Assembly: GCF_003119115.1 (NCBI RefSeq)
Contig: NZ_CP022367.1
Coordinates: 979,501 to 1,043,500 of the forward strand
Direction of reading: 5' to 3'
Length of the DNA stretch: 64,000 nucleotides
Source of the DNA: Azospirillum sp. TSH58
GTDB taxonomy: Bacteria > Pseudomonadota > Alphaproteobacteria > Azospirillales > Azospirillaceae
Below are positions 38,478 to 49,552 of this stretch, piece by piece. The position numbers and the translations under genes are program-made. Below the pieces are notes generated by a model. That model was not told where the DNA came from, searched no databases, and saw only the letters and a program-made list of their open reading frames with translations. Numbering within the stretch: the first letter of the stretch is position 1; every line of letters begins with the position of its first letter.

Positions 38478-39525
38478 GGTCGTGGCCCGCCATGACGAGC
38501 TGCGGGACGCGATGGCGGCGGGGACGGTGGACCCGGCGGACTTCGCCCGGCTGTCGAAGGAATACGCCGACCTGACCCCGGTGGCCGAGGCCATCGCGGA
38601 GCTGAAGAAGGCGAAGGCCGAGGCCGCCGACCTCGCCGGCATGATCGCCGACCCGGCGGGCGACGCCGACATGAAGGCGCTGGCCGAGGAGGAGTTCGCC
38701 GACCTCACCCGCCGCATTCCCGCCCTGGAGCGGCGGGTGCAGATTTCCCTGCTGCCCAAGGACGAGGCGGACGAGAAGAACGCCATCCTGGAGGTGCGGG
38801 CCGGCACCGGCGGCGACGAGGCGGCCCTGTTCGCCGCGGAGCTGTTCGAGATGTACCGCCGCTACGCCGGGCTCCAGGGCTGGCGGTTCGAGACGATGGA
38901 GGTCAGCGAGACCGGCATCGGCGGCTACAAGGAGGCCATCGCCAACATCACCGGCCGCAACGTGTTCGCCCGGCTGAAGTTCGAATCGGGGGTCCACCGC
39001 GTGCAGCGCGTCCCGGCGACCGAGACCCAGGGGCGCATCCACACCTCCGCCGCCACCGTCGCGGTGCTGCCCGAGGCGGAGGAGGTGGACATCCACATCG
39101 ACGAGAAGGACCTGCGCATCGACGTGTTCCGCTCCAGCGGTCCCGGCGGCCAGTCGGTGAACACGACGGACAGCGCGGTGCGCATCACCCACCTGCCGAC
39201 CGGCCTGGTGGTCAGCCAGCAGGACGAGAAGAGCCAGCACAAGAACAAGGCCAAGGCCCTGAAGGTGCTGCGCGCCCGCCTCTACGAACGGGAGCGCGCC
39301 GAGAAGGACAAGGCCCGCGCCGCCGACCGCAAGAGCCAGGTGGGCTCCGGCGACCGCTCGGAGCGCATCCGCACCTACAACTTCCCGCAAGGGCGGGTGA
39401 CCGACCACCGCATCAACCTGACGCTCTACAAGATCGAAAAGGTGATGGCGGGGGAAGCGCTGGACGAGCTGATCGACGCGCTGACGGCGGAGGACGAGGC
39501 GGCGCGGCTGTCGGAGCTGCAGTAG
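38452..39525 (+). CDS. prfA: Peptide chain release factor 1
   Basis: A 357-residue factor that releases nascent chains at UAA and UAG. The catalytic GGQ is in SGPGGQSVNTTDSAVR, preceded by the RAGTGGDEAALFAAELF segment, and the stop-codon reading region (VHRVQRVPATETQGRIHTS) is intact. The start is GTG at 38452, inside the hemA 3' end, so translation is probably coupled. Its methyltransferase PrmC is next in the pathway, but a minus-strand DUF559 gene and a palindromic repeat now lie between them. Confidence 0.96.
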   Translation: MSLDEKFNRVVARHDELRDAMAAGTVDPADFARLSKEYADLTPVAEAIAELKKAKAEAADLAGMIADPAGDADMKALAEEEFADLTRRIPALERRVQISLLPKDEADEKNAILEVRAGTGGDEAALFAAELFEMYRRYAGLQGWRFETMEVSETGIGGYKEAIANITGRNVFARLKFESGVHRVQRVPATETQGRIHTSAATVAVLPEAEEVDIHIDEKDLRIDVFRSSGPGGQSVNTTDSAVRITHLPTGLVVSQQDEKSQHKNKAKALKVLRARLYERERAEKDKARAADRKSQVGSGDRSERIRTYNFPQGRVTDHRINLTLYKIEKVMAGEALDELIDALTAEDEAARLSELQ

Positions 39526-39535
39526 GGCGGTTCCG

Positions 39536-39898
39536 TCAATCTCCTTCGGGGAGTTTCGGGCCGCCGATGGCGGCGAGGATCGTCGCCGCCACGCCCTCCG
39601 GGTTGTTCAGCACGTCGTTGTTCCAGAAGCGCAGGATTCTCCAGCCGTGTTGCCGCAAATGCTCATCCCGGGCGGAATCGTAGGCGGAGTCGGCGTGCTG
39701 GCCGCCGTCGACTTCGATGGCGACACACACATCAAGGCAGGCGAAATCGAGAATGTAGGGAGGCAGCGGATGTTGCCGGCGGAATTTCCACCCGCCCAAT
39801 TGGCCGTGGCGCAGATAGCGCCACAGCGTCCTTTCGGCATCCGTGGGCTGGGTGCGCATGTCGCGGGCGTGACGTTTGAGGGTCGGGTTTCTGGCCAT
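39536..39898 (-). CDS. DUF559 (Vsr-like PD-(D/E)XK) nuclease-like protein
   Basis: A 120-residue protein of the DUF559 family, whose fold resembles very-short-patch-repair endonucleases. The family features are a basic N-terminus (HARDMRTQPTDAERTLWRYL), FRRQHPLPPYILDFACLD, the acidic motif EVDGGQHADS and the C-terminal RILRFWNNDV. The Asp, Glu-x-Asp and basic residues expected of a metal-dependent nuclease appear intact. The start at 39898 is chosen; reading on upstream enters the palindromic repeat. It is reversed relative to prfA and prmC, 10 bases after prfA. Function unproven; it may nick DNA at the adjacent repeat. Confidence 0.85.
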   Translation of the reverse strand: MARNPTLKRHARDMRTQPTDAERTLWRYLRHGQLGGWKFRRQHPLPPYILDFACLDVCVAIEVDGGQHADSAYDSARDEHLRQHGWRILRFWNNDVLNNPEGVAATILAAIGGPKLPEGD

Positions 39899-39918
39899 GA
39901 TGCGCCTGTTACCGTAGA

Positions 39919-40013
39919 CCCCCACCCTAACCCTCCCCCGCTGGGCGGGGGAGGGGACAAGGGGCCGCATCGATCTCCCTCCCCCGCCCAGCGGGGGAGG
40001 GTCGGGGTGGGGG
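39919..40013. repeat. REP/BIME-like palindromic repeat B, next to prmC
   Basis: The same two-unit inverted structure as repeat A (cores CCCTCCCCCGCTGGGCGGGG and its inverted partner), separated by a 20-base spacer that differs from A. Unlike the other three copies it lies between divergent starts: DUF559 starts 20 bases to the left and prmC starts 4 bases to the right. Its right arm (GGTGGGGGAACC) is the only visible ribosome-binding site for prmC. Confidence 0.9.
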
Positions 40014-40017
40014 AACC

Positions 40018-40872
40018 ATGACCATCACGCTTCACCAACTCCGCCGCGCCGCCGAGGCCCGCCTGCGCGAGGCCGGGGTGGACACGCCCGACCTCGACGC
40101 GCGCCTGCTCGTCGAGCACGCGCTGGGCCTCACCCGCTCCGACCTGTTCGCCCGGGCCAACGATCCCGTTCCGGAGCCCGACGCGGCCCGCCTCCGCGCC
40201 CTGGTCGAGCGGCGGGCGGCGCGGGAGCCGGTGGGACGCATCCTCGGCCATCGCGAGTTCTGGACGATCGACCTCGCCCTCAACCCCGATACCCTGGAAC
40301 CCCGGCCGGATACCGAGACGCTGGTCGAGGCGGTGCTGAAGGCGCTGCCGGACCGGACCGCTCCGCTGCGGCTGCTCGACCTCGGCACCGGGACCGGCTG
40401 CATCCTGCTGGCCCTGCTGGCGGAACTGCCCAACGCCACCGGCCTCGGCGTCGATCTCAGCCCCGGCGCGGTGGCCGCCGCCACGGAGAACGCGGCGCGC
40501 AACGGGCTGGCGGAGCGGGCGCGCTTCCAGACCGGCAACTGGGGCGCCGGGCTGGCCGAGCGGTTCGCCGTCGTCGTCTCCAACCCGCCCTACATCCCCA
40601 GCGCGGACATCGCCGCGCTCGATCCGGAGGTGCGCGAGCACGACCCGCTGCGCGCGCTGGACGGCGGGGCGGACGGGCTGGACGCCTACCGGATCATCGC
40701 CGCGCAGACGCCGCACCTGCTCCTGCCGGGCGGTCTGGCCGGGCTGGAGGTCGGGCAGGGGCAGGCGGCGGACGTGGCGGGGCTGCTGGCCGCCGCCGGG
40801 CTGGAGCCGGCGGGCGTCTTCCGCGATCTGGGCGGCGTGGAACGCTGTGTCCTGGGGCGGAAGAGGGCGTGA
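40018..40872 (+). CDS. prmC: Release-factor glutamine methyltransferase PrmC (HemK)
   Basis: A 284-residue SAM-dependent enzyme methylating the GGQ glutamine of release factors 1 and 2. The catalytic NPPY motif is in VVSNPPYIPS, and the SAM site is LLDLGTGTGCILLALLAEL. The N-terminal helical substrate domain (MTITLHQLRRAAEARLREAG) is complete. It would normally directly follow prfA; here it is separated by 492 bases of the inserted DUF559/repeat pair. The repeat's purine-rich end serves as its only visible Shine-Dalgarno. Confidence 0.95.
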   Translation: MTITLHQLRRAAEARLREAGVDTPDLDARLLVEHALGLTRSDLFARANDPVPEPDAARLRALVERRAAREPVGRILGHREFWTIDLALNPDTLEPRPDTETLVEAVLKALPDRTAPLRLLDLGTGTGCILLALLAELPNATGLGVDLSPGAVAAATENAARNGLAERARFQTGNWGAGLAERFAVVVSNPPYIPSADIAALDPEVREHDPLRALDGGADGLDAYRIIAAQTPHLLLPGGLAGLEVGQGQAADVAGLLAAAGLEPAGVFRDLGGVERCVLGRKRA

Positions 40873-41159
40873 TTTCGCCCCATCCCCCCAAAAAAAAGGT
40901 TGGATTGACGCGCGGTCCCCAGTAGGGTGCAAGGACGACGATGGCCCGGGGACGATCATCCCAGGGTGTACCCATGGCCTCCGGAAACCCCGCGCGGTTG
41001 GGCGGACGTCCGAGAAGGCAGACCGGTTGATCGGTTGGGCGCGTCGATTTGATCCCTGCGACCCATCCGCGGTTGGTTCCGCGGCGGGCCCGGCGACCGG
41101 ATGGTCAGCCAGGGCGTTCGCGGGATTGCACTTCTCTTACATGGGGCCATAAGAGCCAA

Positions 41160-41591
41160 ATGAGACAAGGACCGAACTCCAGGCGCTCGCGCGGTCGTGG
41201 CAACGGCGGCGGAGGTGGCGGCGGCGGGGGCGGCGGTGGCAACCGCCGGCAGAACGTTCCGCTGCGTCACCAGACCTTCGACAGCAATGGTCCGGACGTG
41301 CGCATCCGCGGCAACGCGTGGCAGGTCCATGAAAAGTATCTGGCGCTGGCCCGCGACGCCTCCTCGTCCGGCGACCGCGTCCAGGCGGAAAACTACCTTC
41401 AGCATGCGGAGCACTATTTCCGCATCATCAACCAGATCCAGGAATCCGAGAACCGCCAGCGCGGCAACGCCGGCGCCGCCGGCCTCGGCCCGCAGCCCAG
41501 CATGGGCGGTTCGGCGGAGGACGAGGACGGCGGCGAGATGGGCGACGAGTCCGAGGCCGCTGCCGACGAACGCACCCCGATGAGCGCCTGA
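41160..41591 (+). CDS. DUF4167 domain-containing protein
   Basis: A 143-residue soluble protein with a glycine/arginine-rich N-terminus (MRQGPNSRRSRGRGNGGGG, then a polyglycine run), followed by a conserved core. The core has FDSNGPDVRIRGNAWQVHEK and ENYLQHAEHYFRI, matching DUF4167, which is common in alphaproteobacteria. The RGG-like start suggests RNA binding. The acidic tail (EDEDGGEMGDESEAAADE) is low complexity. Function is unknown. The 287-base upstream gap shows no other gene. Confidence 0.88.
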   Translation: MRQGPNSRRSRGRGNGGGGGGGGGGGGNRRQNVPLRHQTFDSNGPDVRIRGNAWQVHEKYLALARDASSSGDRVQAENYLQHAEHYFRIINQIQESENRQRGNAGAAGLGPQPSMGGSAEDEDGGEMGDESEAAADERTPMSA

Positions 41592-41636
41592 TACGGAATG
41601 TCCGACGTCCGCCAGTCCTGAAGCCGGCGACTCCCG

Positions 41637-41720
41637 GTTTCAGGACTGGCCGGTTTCCGGCTGCAGGTTTTCAGGCCGCAAGTCTTCAGGCCGGATGAGT
41701 TTTCAGGCTGGCAGGTCTTC
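41637..41720. repeat. Degenerate direct repeats around TTCAGG
   Basis: Four imperfect copies of a short unit with the core TTCAGG(A/C) occur at about 41638, 41669, 41685 and 41702, running into the end of the MOSC gene. The pattern looks like decayed tandem duplication; no function is apparent. Confidence 0.5.
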
Positions 41721-42509
41721 GGCCAGCGCCACCGGGTCGCCCACCGCGATCCGGCCCCCATGCACCACGCGGGCATAGACGCCGCACTGCGTGTGGTCGT
41801 AACCGCGCTCCAGAATGGGAAGCGTGTTGAGGTCCCGCGCCCCGGTCGCCGGGTTGACCTCGCTGGAGGGGCGGCAGTCCTTGTGGTCGCAGATGCGCAG
41901 GGTGACCTCGCCGATGGTCAGCAGCGCGCCGATCCACTGGCGTTCCACCCAGGGCTCCAGCCCGTCGATCATCAGGTTGGCGCGGAAGCGCCGCGGATCG
42001 ACCGGCTGCTTGGCCACCCGCTCCTCCAGATCGCGCACGCTGGCGAGATTGAGGATGGAGACCGCGGCCTCTTCCCGGTCGGTGAAGGAAAAGCCGCCGC
42101 CCTGCGCCGGATGCCTGGCCTCGGCCAGCTTGGGCAGGCCGGGAGCCGCGCCGGCCAGATAGGCGGCGAAGAACTGCTCCACCAGCATCCGGCCCATCGG
42201 CTGGTCCAGGCGCCCGCGCGACACCTGCTTGCCGCCGCGCCGGATGATCAGCGACTGGGTGGCTTCGTCGAACTCGGTGTCGAGCAGCGCCAGCTTCTCG
42301 TTCCGGTCGAGCGTGAAGAAATCCTCGTTCGGGCGCCAGCCCTCGACATCCGGGGTCAGGGCCGCCGGGCCGTGCAGCAGGCCGAAGCGCCGGTCAAAAG
42401 GAATGGGTTGGCCGGTGACGAGGTCAACGGCGGGAAGATCCTGGCCGCTCAGCCCCTTCACGGGGTAGCGGCGTATGGCGGCGACGGTCGCGGGCATTGC
42501 ATCGCACAA
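41703..42509 (-). CDS. MOSC domain-containing protein
   Basis: A 268-residue protein with an N-terminal MOSC beta-barrel (VAAIRRYPVKGLSGQDLPAVDL, a classic opening), the central TPDVEGWRPNEDFFTLDRNEKL segment, and the C-terminal RFRANLMIDGL and DHKDCRPSSEVNP motif with the conserved Cys. Members bind molybdenum cofactor and can reduce N-hydroxylated compounds; a general MOSC annotation is safest. ATG at 42497 (MPATVAA) is an alternative start. It lies close to the NUDIX gene on the same strand, with 45 bases between them. Confidence 0.9.
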   Translation of the reverse strand: MCDAMPATVAAIRRYPVKGLSGQDLPAVDLVTGQPIPFDRRFGLLHGPAALTPDVEGWRPNEDFFTLDRNEKLALLDTEFDEATQSLIIRRGGKQVSRGRLDQPMGRMLVEQFFAAYLAGAAPGLPKLAEARHPAQGGGFSFTDREEAAVSILNLASVRDLEERVAKQPVDPRRFRANLMIDGLEPWVERQWIGALLTIGEVTLRICDHKDCRPSSEVNPATGARDLNTLPILERGYDHTQCGVYARVVHGGRIAVGDPVALAEDLPA

Positions 42510-42554
42510 TGGTGGGACCGGTTCGCTTCTGTCAACCGTCGCAATCGAAAACCG

Positions 42555-43130
42555 TCACCACCGCTCGGCCAAAGGCTCCCGACCCTGGAACTCGGCGATT
42601 CGCCGCCGCGTCGCGGGGGAGGTGTCCTCCGGCAGCCGGTCCAGCGGGAAGAAGCGCGCCTCCAGGATCTCCACCCCGTCGGCCCGCAGCGTCCCCGACC
42701 ATCCCTGCGCGACGAAGACGGCCACATGGTCGCTCGCCCCGTGCCGGAAGCGGGCGTAGACGCCGAAGGGCTGCGGGCCGCTCTCCACGGTCAACCCGAC
42801 CTCCTCGCGCACCTCGCGCTTCATGGCCTCCACCAGGGACTCCCCTTTTCCGACTCCGCCGCCCGGAAAATGCCAGCCGCCGATATAGCTGTGGCGGATC
42901 AGCAGGACCGAGGCCGGACCGCCCCCGGCCCCCGAGTCGTCCAGGATGATCCCCCGCACCCCCATGGTCAGCGGGCGCGCCACCCAATGCCACATGTTGC
43001 GGCCGTGCCAGGCCAGCCGCATCAGGGGGGTGGTCAGGGCGGGCCGCAGGGCCTTGGGCGAAGGGTCGCGCGGGGTGCCGGGCGGGGTGCTGGTGGGCGT
43101 GGCCGTCATGAAGGCGGGAGTCCGTGGCAT
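42555..43130 (-). CDS. NUDIX hydrolase
   Basis: A 191-residue NUDIX enzyme that hydrolyses a nucleoside diphosphate linked to another moiety. The Nudix box is intact: GGGVGKGESLVEAMKREV then REEVGL, near residues 98-120. The segment before the box (RHSYIGGWHFPGG) is typical. The first 30 or so residues are proline/threonine-rich and may be a mis-set N-terminus; an internal Met at position 36 or 46 could also be the start. Substrate is unknown. Confidence 0.9.
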   Translation of the reverse strand: MPRTPAFMTATPTSTPPGTPRDPSPKALRPALTTPLMRLAWHGRNMWHWVARPLTMGVRGIILDDSGAGGGPASVLLIRHSYIGGWHFPGGGVGKGESLVEAMKREVREEVGLTVESGPQPFGVYARFRHGASDHVAVFVAQGWSGTLRADGVEILEARFFPLDRLPEDTSPATRRRIAEFQGREPLAERW

Positions 43131-43223
43131 TGGCGCAAAACCCTAGCCTTTTCCGTCGGGCCGCGGAAAGCCACCCTTTCGGCGCGGGTCCGACAAAAGC
43201 AATAACCACGCATACCGGGGGGT

Positions 43224-43251
43224 CTTGCATACGGATGGGCCTCTCCCACAT
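43224..43251 (+). promoter_or_regulatory. Sigma-32 (RpoH) type promoter of clpB
   Basis: CTTGCAT at 43224-43230 and CCCACAT at 43245-43251 are spaced by 14 bases, close to the heat-shock consensus CTTGAA(A) and CCCCATNT. It lies about 97 bases before the clpB start codon. Confidence 0.65.
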
Positions 43252-43347
43252 CTACGGCGACGCATGCATCCTTGCGGATCGCACTGGTAACGTGGATCGG
43301 ACTGACCGGGCTGCCTCGCGGACGGTCGGCGATGAAGGGAGCACAAC

Positions 43348-45978
<2,631 letters not shown>

Positions 45979-45996
45979 TGCCGTTTATTGACGCTG

Positions 45997-46030
45997 CGGG
46001 GGAGGGGCCTTTCGCGAGGCCCCTCCCCCG
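45997..46030. terminator. Terminator between convergent clpB and hemolysin III genes
   Basis: A perfect 14-bp stem (CGGGGGAGGGGCCT and its complement) closes on the 6-base loop TTCGCG. It ends just before the last codon of the minus-strand gene. There is no T-run, but its position between converging genes and the stem strength support termination in both directions. Confidence 0.75.
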
Positions 46031-46687
46031 TCAGGTCACGAACTCCCGCGCCACCGCGGCGAAGTGGCAGGCGGCCGCGATGACGACCAGCCCGTGCCAG
46101 ACCGGAATGTTGTAGGGCAGGCGGTCGAGCGTGTGGATGAAGGCGCCGACCGTGTAGACGATCCCGCCCACCGCCAGCAGCAGCAAAGTCGCCGGGGACA
46201 GCGACCGCCACAGCGGTTCGGCCACCGACAGGATGGCCCAGCCGAGCCCGAGATAGAGCACGAAGCCCAGCCGTTCGTACCGCCAGGAGGCGAACAGCTT
46301 CAGCGCCACCCCGCCGAGCGCGACCACCCACACCCCGATCCCCAGCGCGAGCCCGGCGGCGCCGTCCAGCCGGTTCAGGGTGAAGGGGGTGTAGCTGCCG
46401 GCGATCATCACATAGATCATCGCGTGGTCGAGCCGCCGCAGCACCGCCTTGCGCCGCCCCGGCGGGGACAGGTTGTAGGCGGCCGACGCGCTCAGCATGC
46501 CGACCAGCCCGGCGCCGTAAGCGGCTAGCGACACCATCTCGGTCGCGGAAGCATGGCCCGCCGTCACCGCCAGCAGCCAGAATGCGCCGATCAGGCCGGC
46601 GATCAGGCCGATGGCGTGGACAACCGCGTCCGCCGCACGCTCCCCCGCCGTGTGGACGGGAAACTCGAAGCAGGAATCGGGTTTCAT
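46031..46687 (-). CDS. Hemolysin III / PAQR family membrane protein
   Basis: A 218-residue protein with seven predicted membrane segments. The PAQR signatures are the SASAAYNLSP and RRLDHAMIYVMIAGSYTPF segment and the C-terminal WHGLVVIAAACHFAAV; these contain the Asp and the conserved His residues that may bind metal in a hydrolase site. The name hemolysin is historical; function in this organism is unknown. It converges on clpB. Confidence 0.92.
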   Translation of the reverse strand: MKPDSCFEFPVHTAGERAADAVVHAIGLIAGLIGAFWLLAVTAGHASATEMVSLAAYGAGLVGMLSASAAYNLSPPGRRKAVLRRLDHAMIYVMIAGSYTPFTLNRLDGAAGLALGIGVWVVALGGVALKLFASWRYERLGFVLYLGLGWAILSVAEPLWRSLSPATLLLLAVGGIVYTVGAFIHTLDRLPYNIPVWHGLVVIAAACHFAAVAREFVT

Positions 46688-46757
46688 GGGACCAGCCTGC
46701 CGGAAAGGCGGACGGATGGAAAGCCCTCCCCCCGGCAGTCCGGCCCCACCGGAATCG

Positions 46758-47645
46758 TTAACTCCGCAGATAGACCCGGTTGATGTAGGGGTCGTAACGG
46801 CGGTCCGGATTCGGCAGCACCGGCTGGAGCGGGCCGAAGCGGTTGCGCAGCAGCGTGTATTCGGTGACGACGATCAGCCGGTCGCTGTGCGTCGGCTGGA
46901 GAGCCTTGTGCATCCCGATGTTGTCGGCCAGGAAGCAGTCGCCCGCCCGTCCGGTCAGCGCGACGGGCGCCGACGCGCCGTAGACCGCCTCGACCTCGGC
47001 GTCGGAATGATTGCGCCGCTCCAGAAGCTCCTGCCCGTGCTGGGAGGCCGGGACGTAGATGTGCGGCCCGCCGCCCATGTCGGTGTCCGTCAGGTACAGG
47101 AACATCTTGAAATGACGGATCTGATTGTAGTCCCGGTGGTAGTTCTGCGTGCTGATCCGCGGGTTGGGCCGGGCCAGCGACCACCACACCGACATGCCGT
47201 CGATGGTCGGCTTGCAGCCGTGGAAGGCTTCTGCGACCTCCAGGACGAGGGGGTGGTTGATGGTGTCCAGCAGGTGGGGAGCGGCCAGGAACTGCTCCTC
47301 CACATAGCGGGCCATCTGTATGTCCGGCGACGGCACCTTGTCGATGGTGAAGGAGCCATATTGCCGGTGGCCGCCGTCGAAGCCGGGCTGTTCCTCGAAG
47401 TAGCGCCGCATCGCCGCGACCTGTTCGTCGGTCAGCAGGCGGAAGGCGTCGGTGTAGCCGCGCGTCTCCAGTTGCGTCTTGAAGCTCAACGCCTGTTCGG
47501 ACGGCTTGAAGCCGGGGGTGCGGGGCCGGAAGGGCGCCAGCAGGGAGGCGGCGAGCTTGCGCCGCGGCTCGATCTTCAGGCGCGGGATGTGATGCCAGAC
47601 GACGTCGTCGATCCAACGGGCCTTGTTGTTGAACGGTACCTTCAC
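46758..47645 (-). CDS. Phytanoyl-CoA dioxygenase (PhyH) family protein
   Basis: A 295-residue Fe(II)/2-oxoglutarate-dependent oxygenase. The iron triad is suggested by NYHRDYN (His-x-Asp) and the later NIGMHKAL. The segment HIYVPASQHGQ lies between them, and ARG in EYTLLRNR may bind 2-oxoglutarate. Substrate is unknown; members hydroxylate lipids, ectoine or toxins. It stands alone, divergent from azlC across a 225-base gap that is noticeably AT-rich near 47690-47720, where promoters would lie. Confidence 0.88.
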   Translation of the reverse strand: MKVPFNNKARWIDDVVWHHIPRLKIEPRRKLAASLLAPFRPRTPGFKPSEQALSFKTQLETRGYTDAFRLLTDEQVAAMRRYFEEQPGFDGGHRQYGSFTIDKVPSPDIQMARYVEEQFLAAPHLLDTINHPLVLEVAEAFHGCKPTIDGMSVWWSLARPNPRISTQNYHRDYNQIRHFKMFLYLTDTDMGGGPHIYVPASQHGQELLERRNHSDAEVEAVYGASAPVALTGRAGDCFLADNIGMHKALQPTHSDRLIVVTEYTLLRNRFGPLQPVLPNPDRRYDPYINRVYLRS

Positions 47646-47870
47646 GCGAACAAGCTCCCCGGCAAGCGCAATGGGTGCGAGATGATCAGGTTATTACACT
47701 AAAAACGGGAAATATTCACAGATGCTTCGCTTGCGGCATATTGCGCGGGGCGGGGCGGAAGGACTTGTCTCCCGGACAATAAAAGGGGAGCGGACGACCC
47801 GTCGCAGCGCTATGGTCCGCAACCCGACGCTGTTCCATGGAACGGTCCGACAAGACGCTTCAGAACGATC

Positions 47871-48599
47871 ATGACCAGACGATCCAGCTTCGCCGCCGGC
47901 GCCCGCGACACCCTGCCGATGGTCATCGGCGCGGCGCCCTTCGGGATAATCTTCGGCACGCTGGTGGCCGCCGGGCCGCTGGCGGCGTGGCAGGGGCAGC
48001 TCATGTCCCTGTCGGTCTATGCGGGGTCCAGCCAGTTCATCGCGCTGGGGCTGGTGGCCGGGCACGCCGGGCTGGCGGTGATCTGGCTGACCACGCTCAT
48101 CGTGAACCTGCGCCACGCCCTCTACGCCGCCACGCTGCTGCCGCACGTCGCCCATCTGCCGGCGCGCTGGCGCTGGACGCTGGGCTTCTTCCTGACGGAC
48201 GAGACCTTCGCGGTGATGGCCGGCTATTACGCCCGGCATCCGCGGGCGCCGCTCGGTCACTGGTACTTCCTGGGCTCCTGCCTGTCGATGTACGCGAACT
48301 GGCAGTTCTGGACCCTGGTCGGCCTGCTGTTCGGCGCGGCCTTTCCGCAGCTCCAGTCGCTGGGGCTCGACTTCGCGATGGTCGCCACCTTCATCGCCAT
48401 CGTCGTCCCGCAGCTCGCCAGCCTGCCCAACTTCGCGGCGGCGGTGGCGGCGGGGGCCGTGGCCTATCTGGGGCAGGACGTGCCCTACAAGCTGGGGCTG
48501 ATGGCCGCCGTGGTGGCCGGCGTCGCCGTCGGGATGGCCCTGCAGCGCTGGCGTTCCGGCGGGCTGGAGGCCGGACGGCGGGAGGAGGAAGCGGCATGA
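47871..48599 (+). CDS. azlC: AzlC family branched-chain amino acid exporter subunit
   Basis: A 242-residue membrane protein and the large subunit of the AzlCD export system, which moves branched-chain amino acids or analogues out of the cell. It starts at the ATG at 47871 (MTRRSSFAAGARDTLPMVIG) and carries the family segments FGIIFGTLVAAGPLAAWQ and SLSVYAGSSQFIALGLV, followed by the repeated membrane helices. Its stop overlaps the azlD ATG (ATGA). The C-terminal 30 residues are charged and outside the membrane. Confidence 0.92.
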   Translation: MTRRSSFAAGARDTLPMVIGAAPFGIIFGTLVAAGPLAAWQGQLMSLSVYAGSSQFIALGLVAGHAGLAVIWLTTLIVNLRHALYAATLLPHVAHLPARWRWTLGFFLTDETFAVMAGYYARHPRAPLGHWYFLGSCLSMYANWQFWTLVGLLFGAAFPQLQSLGLDFAMVATFIAIVVPQLASLPNFAAAVAAGAVAYLGQDVPYKLGLMAAVVAGVAVGMALQRWRSGGLEAGRREEEAA

Positions 48600-48934
48600 C
48601 CGGGACCGTCCTGACCAACACCGTCATGATCCTGGGCATGGCGGCGGTGACCGTCTTCGTGAAGGCGGCGCTGTTCGTGCTGGGCGACCGGGTGGTCTTC
48701 CCGCCGCTGCTGAAGCAGGCGCTGGGCTTCGTCCCGGTGACCGTGCTGACCGCCATCATCGTGCCGATGATCCTGTCCCCGAACGGCGAGGGGCTGGAGC
48801 TGACCTGGAGGAACCCGCAGCTGGTCGGCGCGCTGGCCGCCGTCCTGGCCTGCGTGGTGACGGGCAAGCAGCTCCTCACCATCGCCGTGGCGCTGGGCGT
48901 CTTCTTCGCTTGGCAGCTGGGCGTCCTGGCCTGA
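48596..48934 (+). CDS. azlD: AzlD family branched-chain amino acid exporter subunit
   Basis: A 112-residue protein with four membrane helices, the small partner of AzlC. It has TVFVKAALFVLGDRVVFPPL near the first helices and the typical ALGFVPVTVLTAIIVPMIL segment. The start ATG overlaps the azlC stop, so production of the two is coupled. The short gene has no downstream neighbour on the same strand for about 145 bases. Confidence 0.92.
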   Translation: MTGTVLTNTVMILGMAAVTVFVKAALFVLGDRVVFPPLLKQALGFVPVTVLTAIIVPMILSPNGEGLELTWRNPQLVGALAAVLACVVTGKQLLTIAVALGVFFAWQLGVLA

Positions 48935-49079
48935 GGGCTGGAGGCCTGGGGACCGGAGCTGGCGGCGCCACTTTCCTGCCACAAACAGTGCATAGCCGTT
49001 CTGCCGCGGCGCGGTGGCGCGGGCGGGGGCGCATCCTGTATGGTCGCCCGATCGAAAGGGCTACCCAACAGGGTCCGTG

Positions 49080-49541
49080 ATGACCAGACGCCTGCGCCTC
49101 GTTCCCGTCTCTCTCGCCGTGGCCTGCACGGTGATGCTGACCGCCTGCCAGACGGGCGAGCGGACCAACCGCGCGCCCGTGGTGCAGGGGACCGCCACCG
49201 CATCCCCGGCCGGGCTCGACACCGTCTCCGGCGAGTGGGAAACCGACAAGGCCACCGCGCTGCGCTCGCAGCCGAGCAACAGCGCGCCCATCATCGCCAC
49301 CTTCCCGCCCGGCCAGCCCCTGAAGGTCCTGGGCCGCGCCCGCGGCACCGACTGGGTGGCGGTGCAGGCGGCGGGGTCGACCGCCTATGTGCGGATGCAT
49401 CTGCTGCGCCTGCGCGGCAGCGCCCCCATCCAGGCCGCCCGCGGCACGACGACCACCGTCGCCAAGCCGGAGGACAACGCCGGCCCCTCGATCAAGGCCG
49501 CCCCGCGCCGCAAGATCGAGGCGACGCCGATCGCGAACTGA
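49080..49541 (+). CDS. SH3-like domain lipoprotein
   Basis: A 153-residue protein with a lipoprotein signal ending in LTAC, with the lipidated Cys23, and then an SH3b-type region (residues about 55-110; ALRSQPSNSAPIIATFPPGQ followed by DWVAVQAAGSTAYVRMHLL). These domains often bind peptidoglycan or polymer ends. It is probably anchored in the outer membrane or inner leaflet. No partner is visible. A palindromic repeat follows it and separates it from the convergent chemoreceptor gene. Confidence 0.85.
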   Translation: MTRRLRLVPVSLAVACTVMLTACQTGERTNRAPVVQGTATASPAGLDTVSGEWETDKATALRSQPSNSAPIIATFPPGQPLKVLGRARGTDWVAVQAAGSTAYVRMHLLRLRGSAPIQAARGTTTTVAKPEDNAGPSIKAAPRRKIEATPIAN

Positions 49542-49552
49542 GGCGGGGATTG

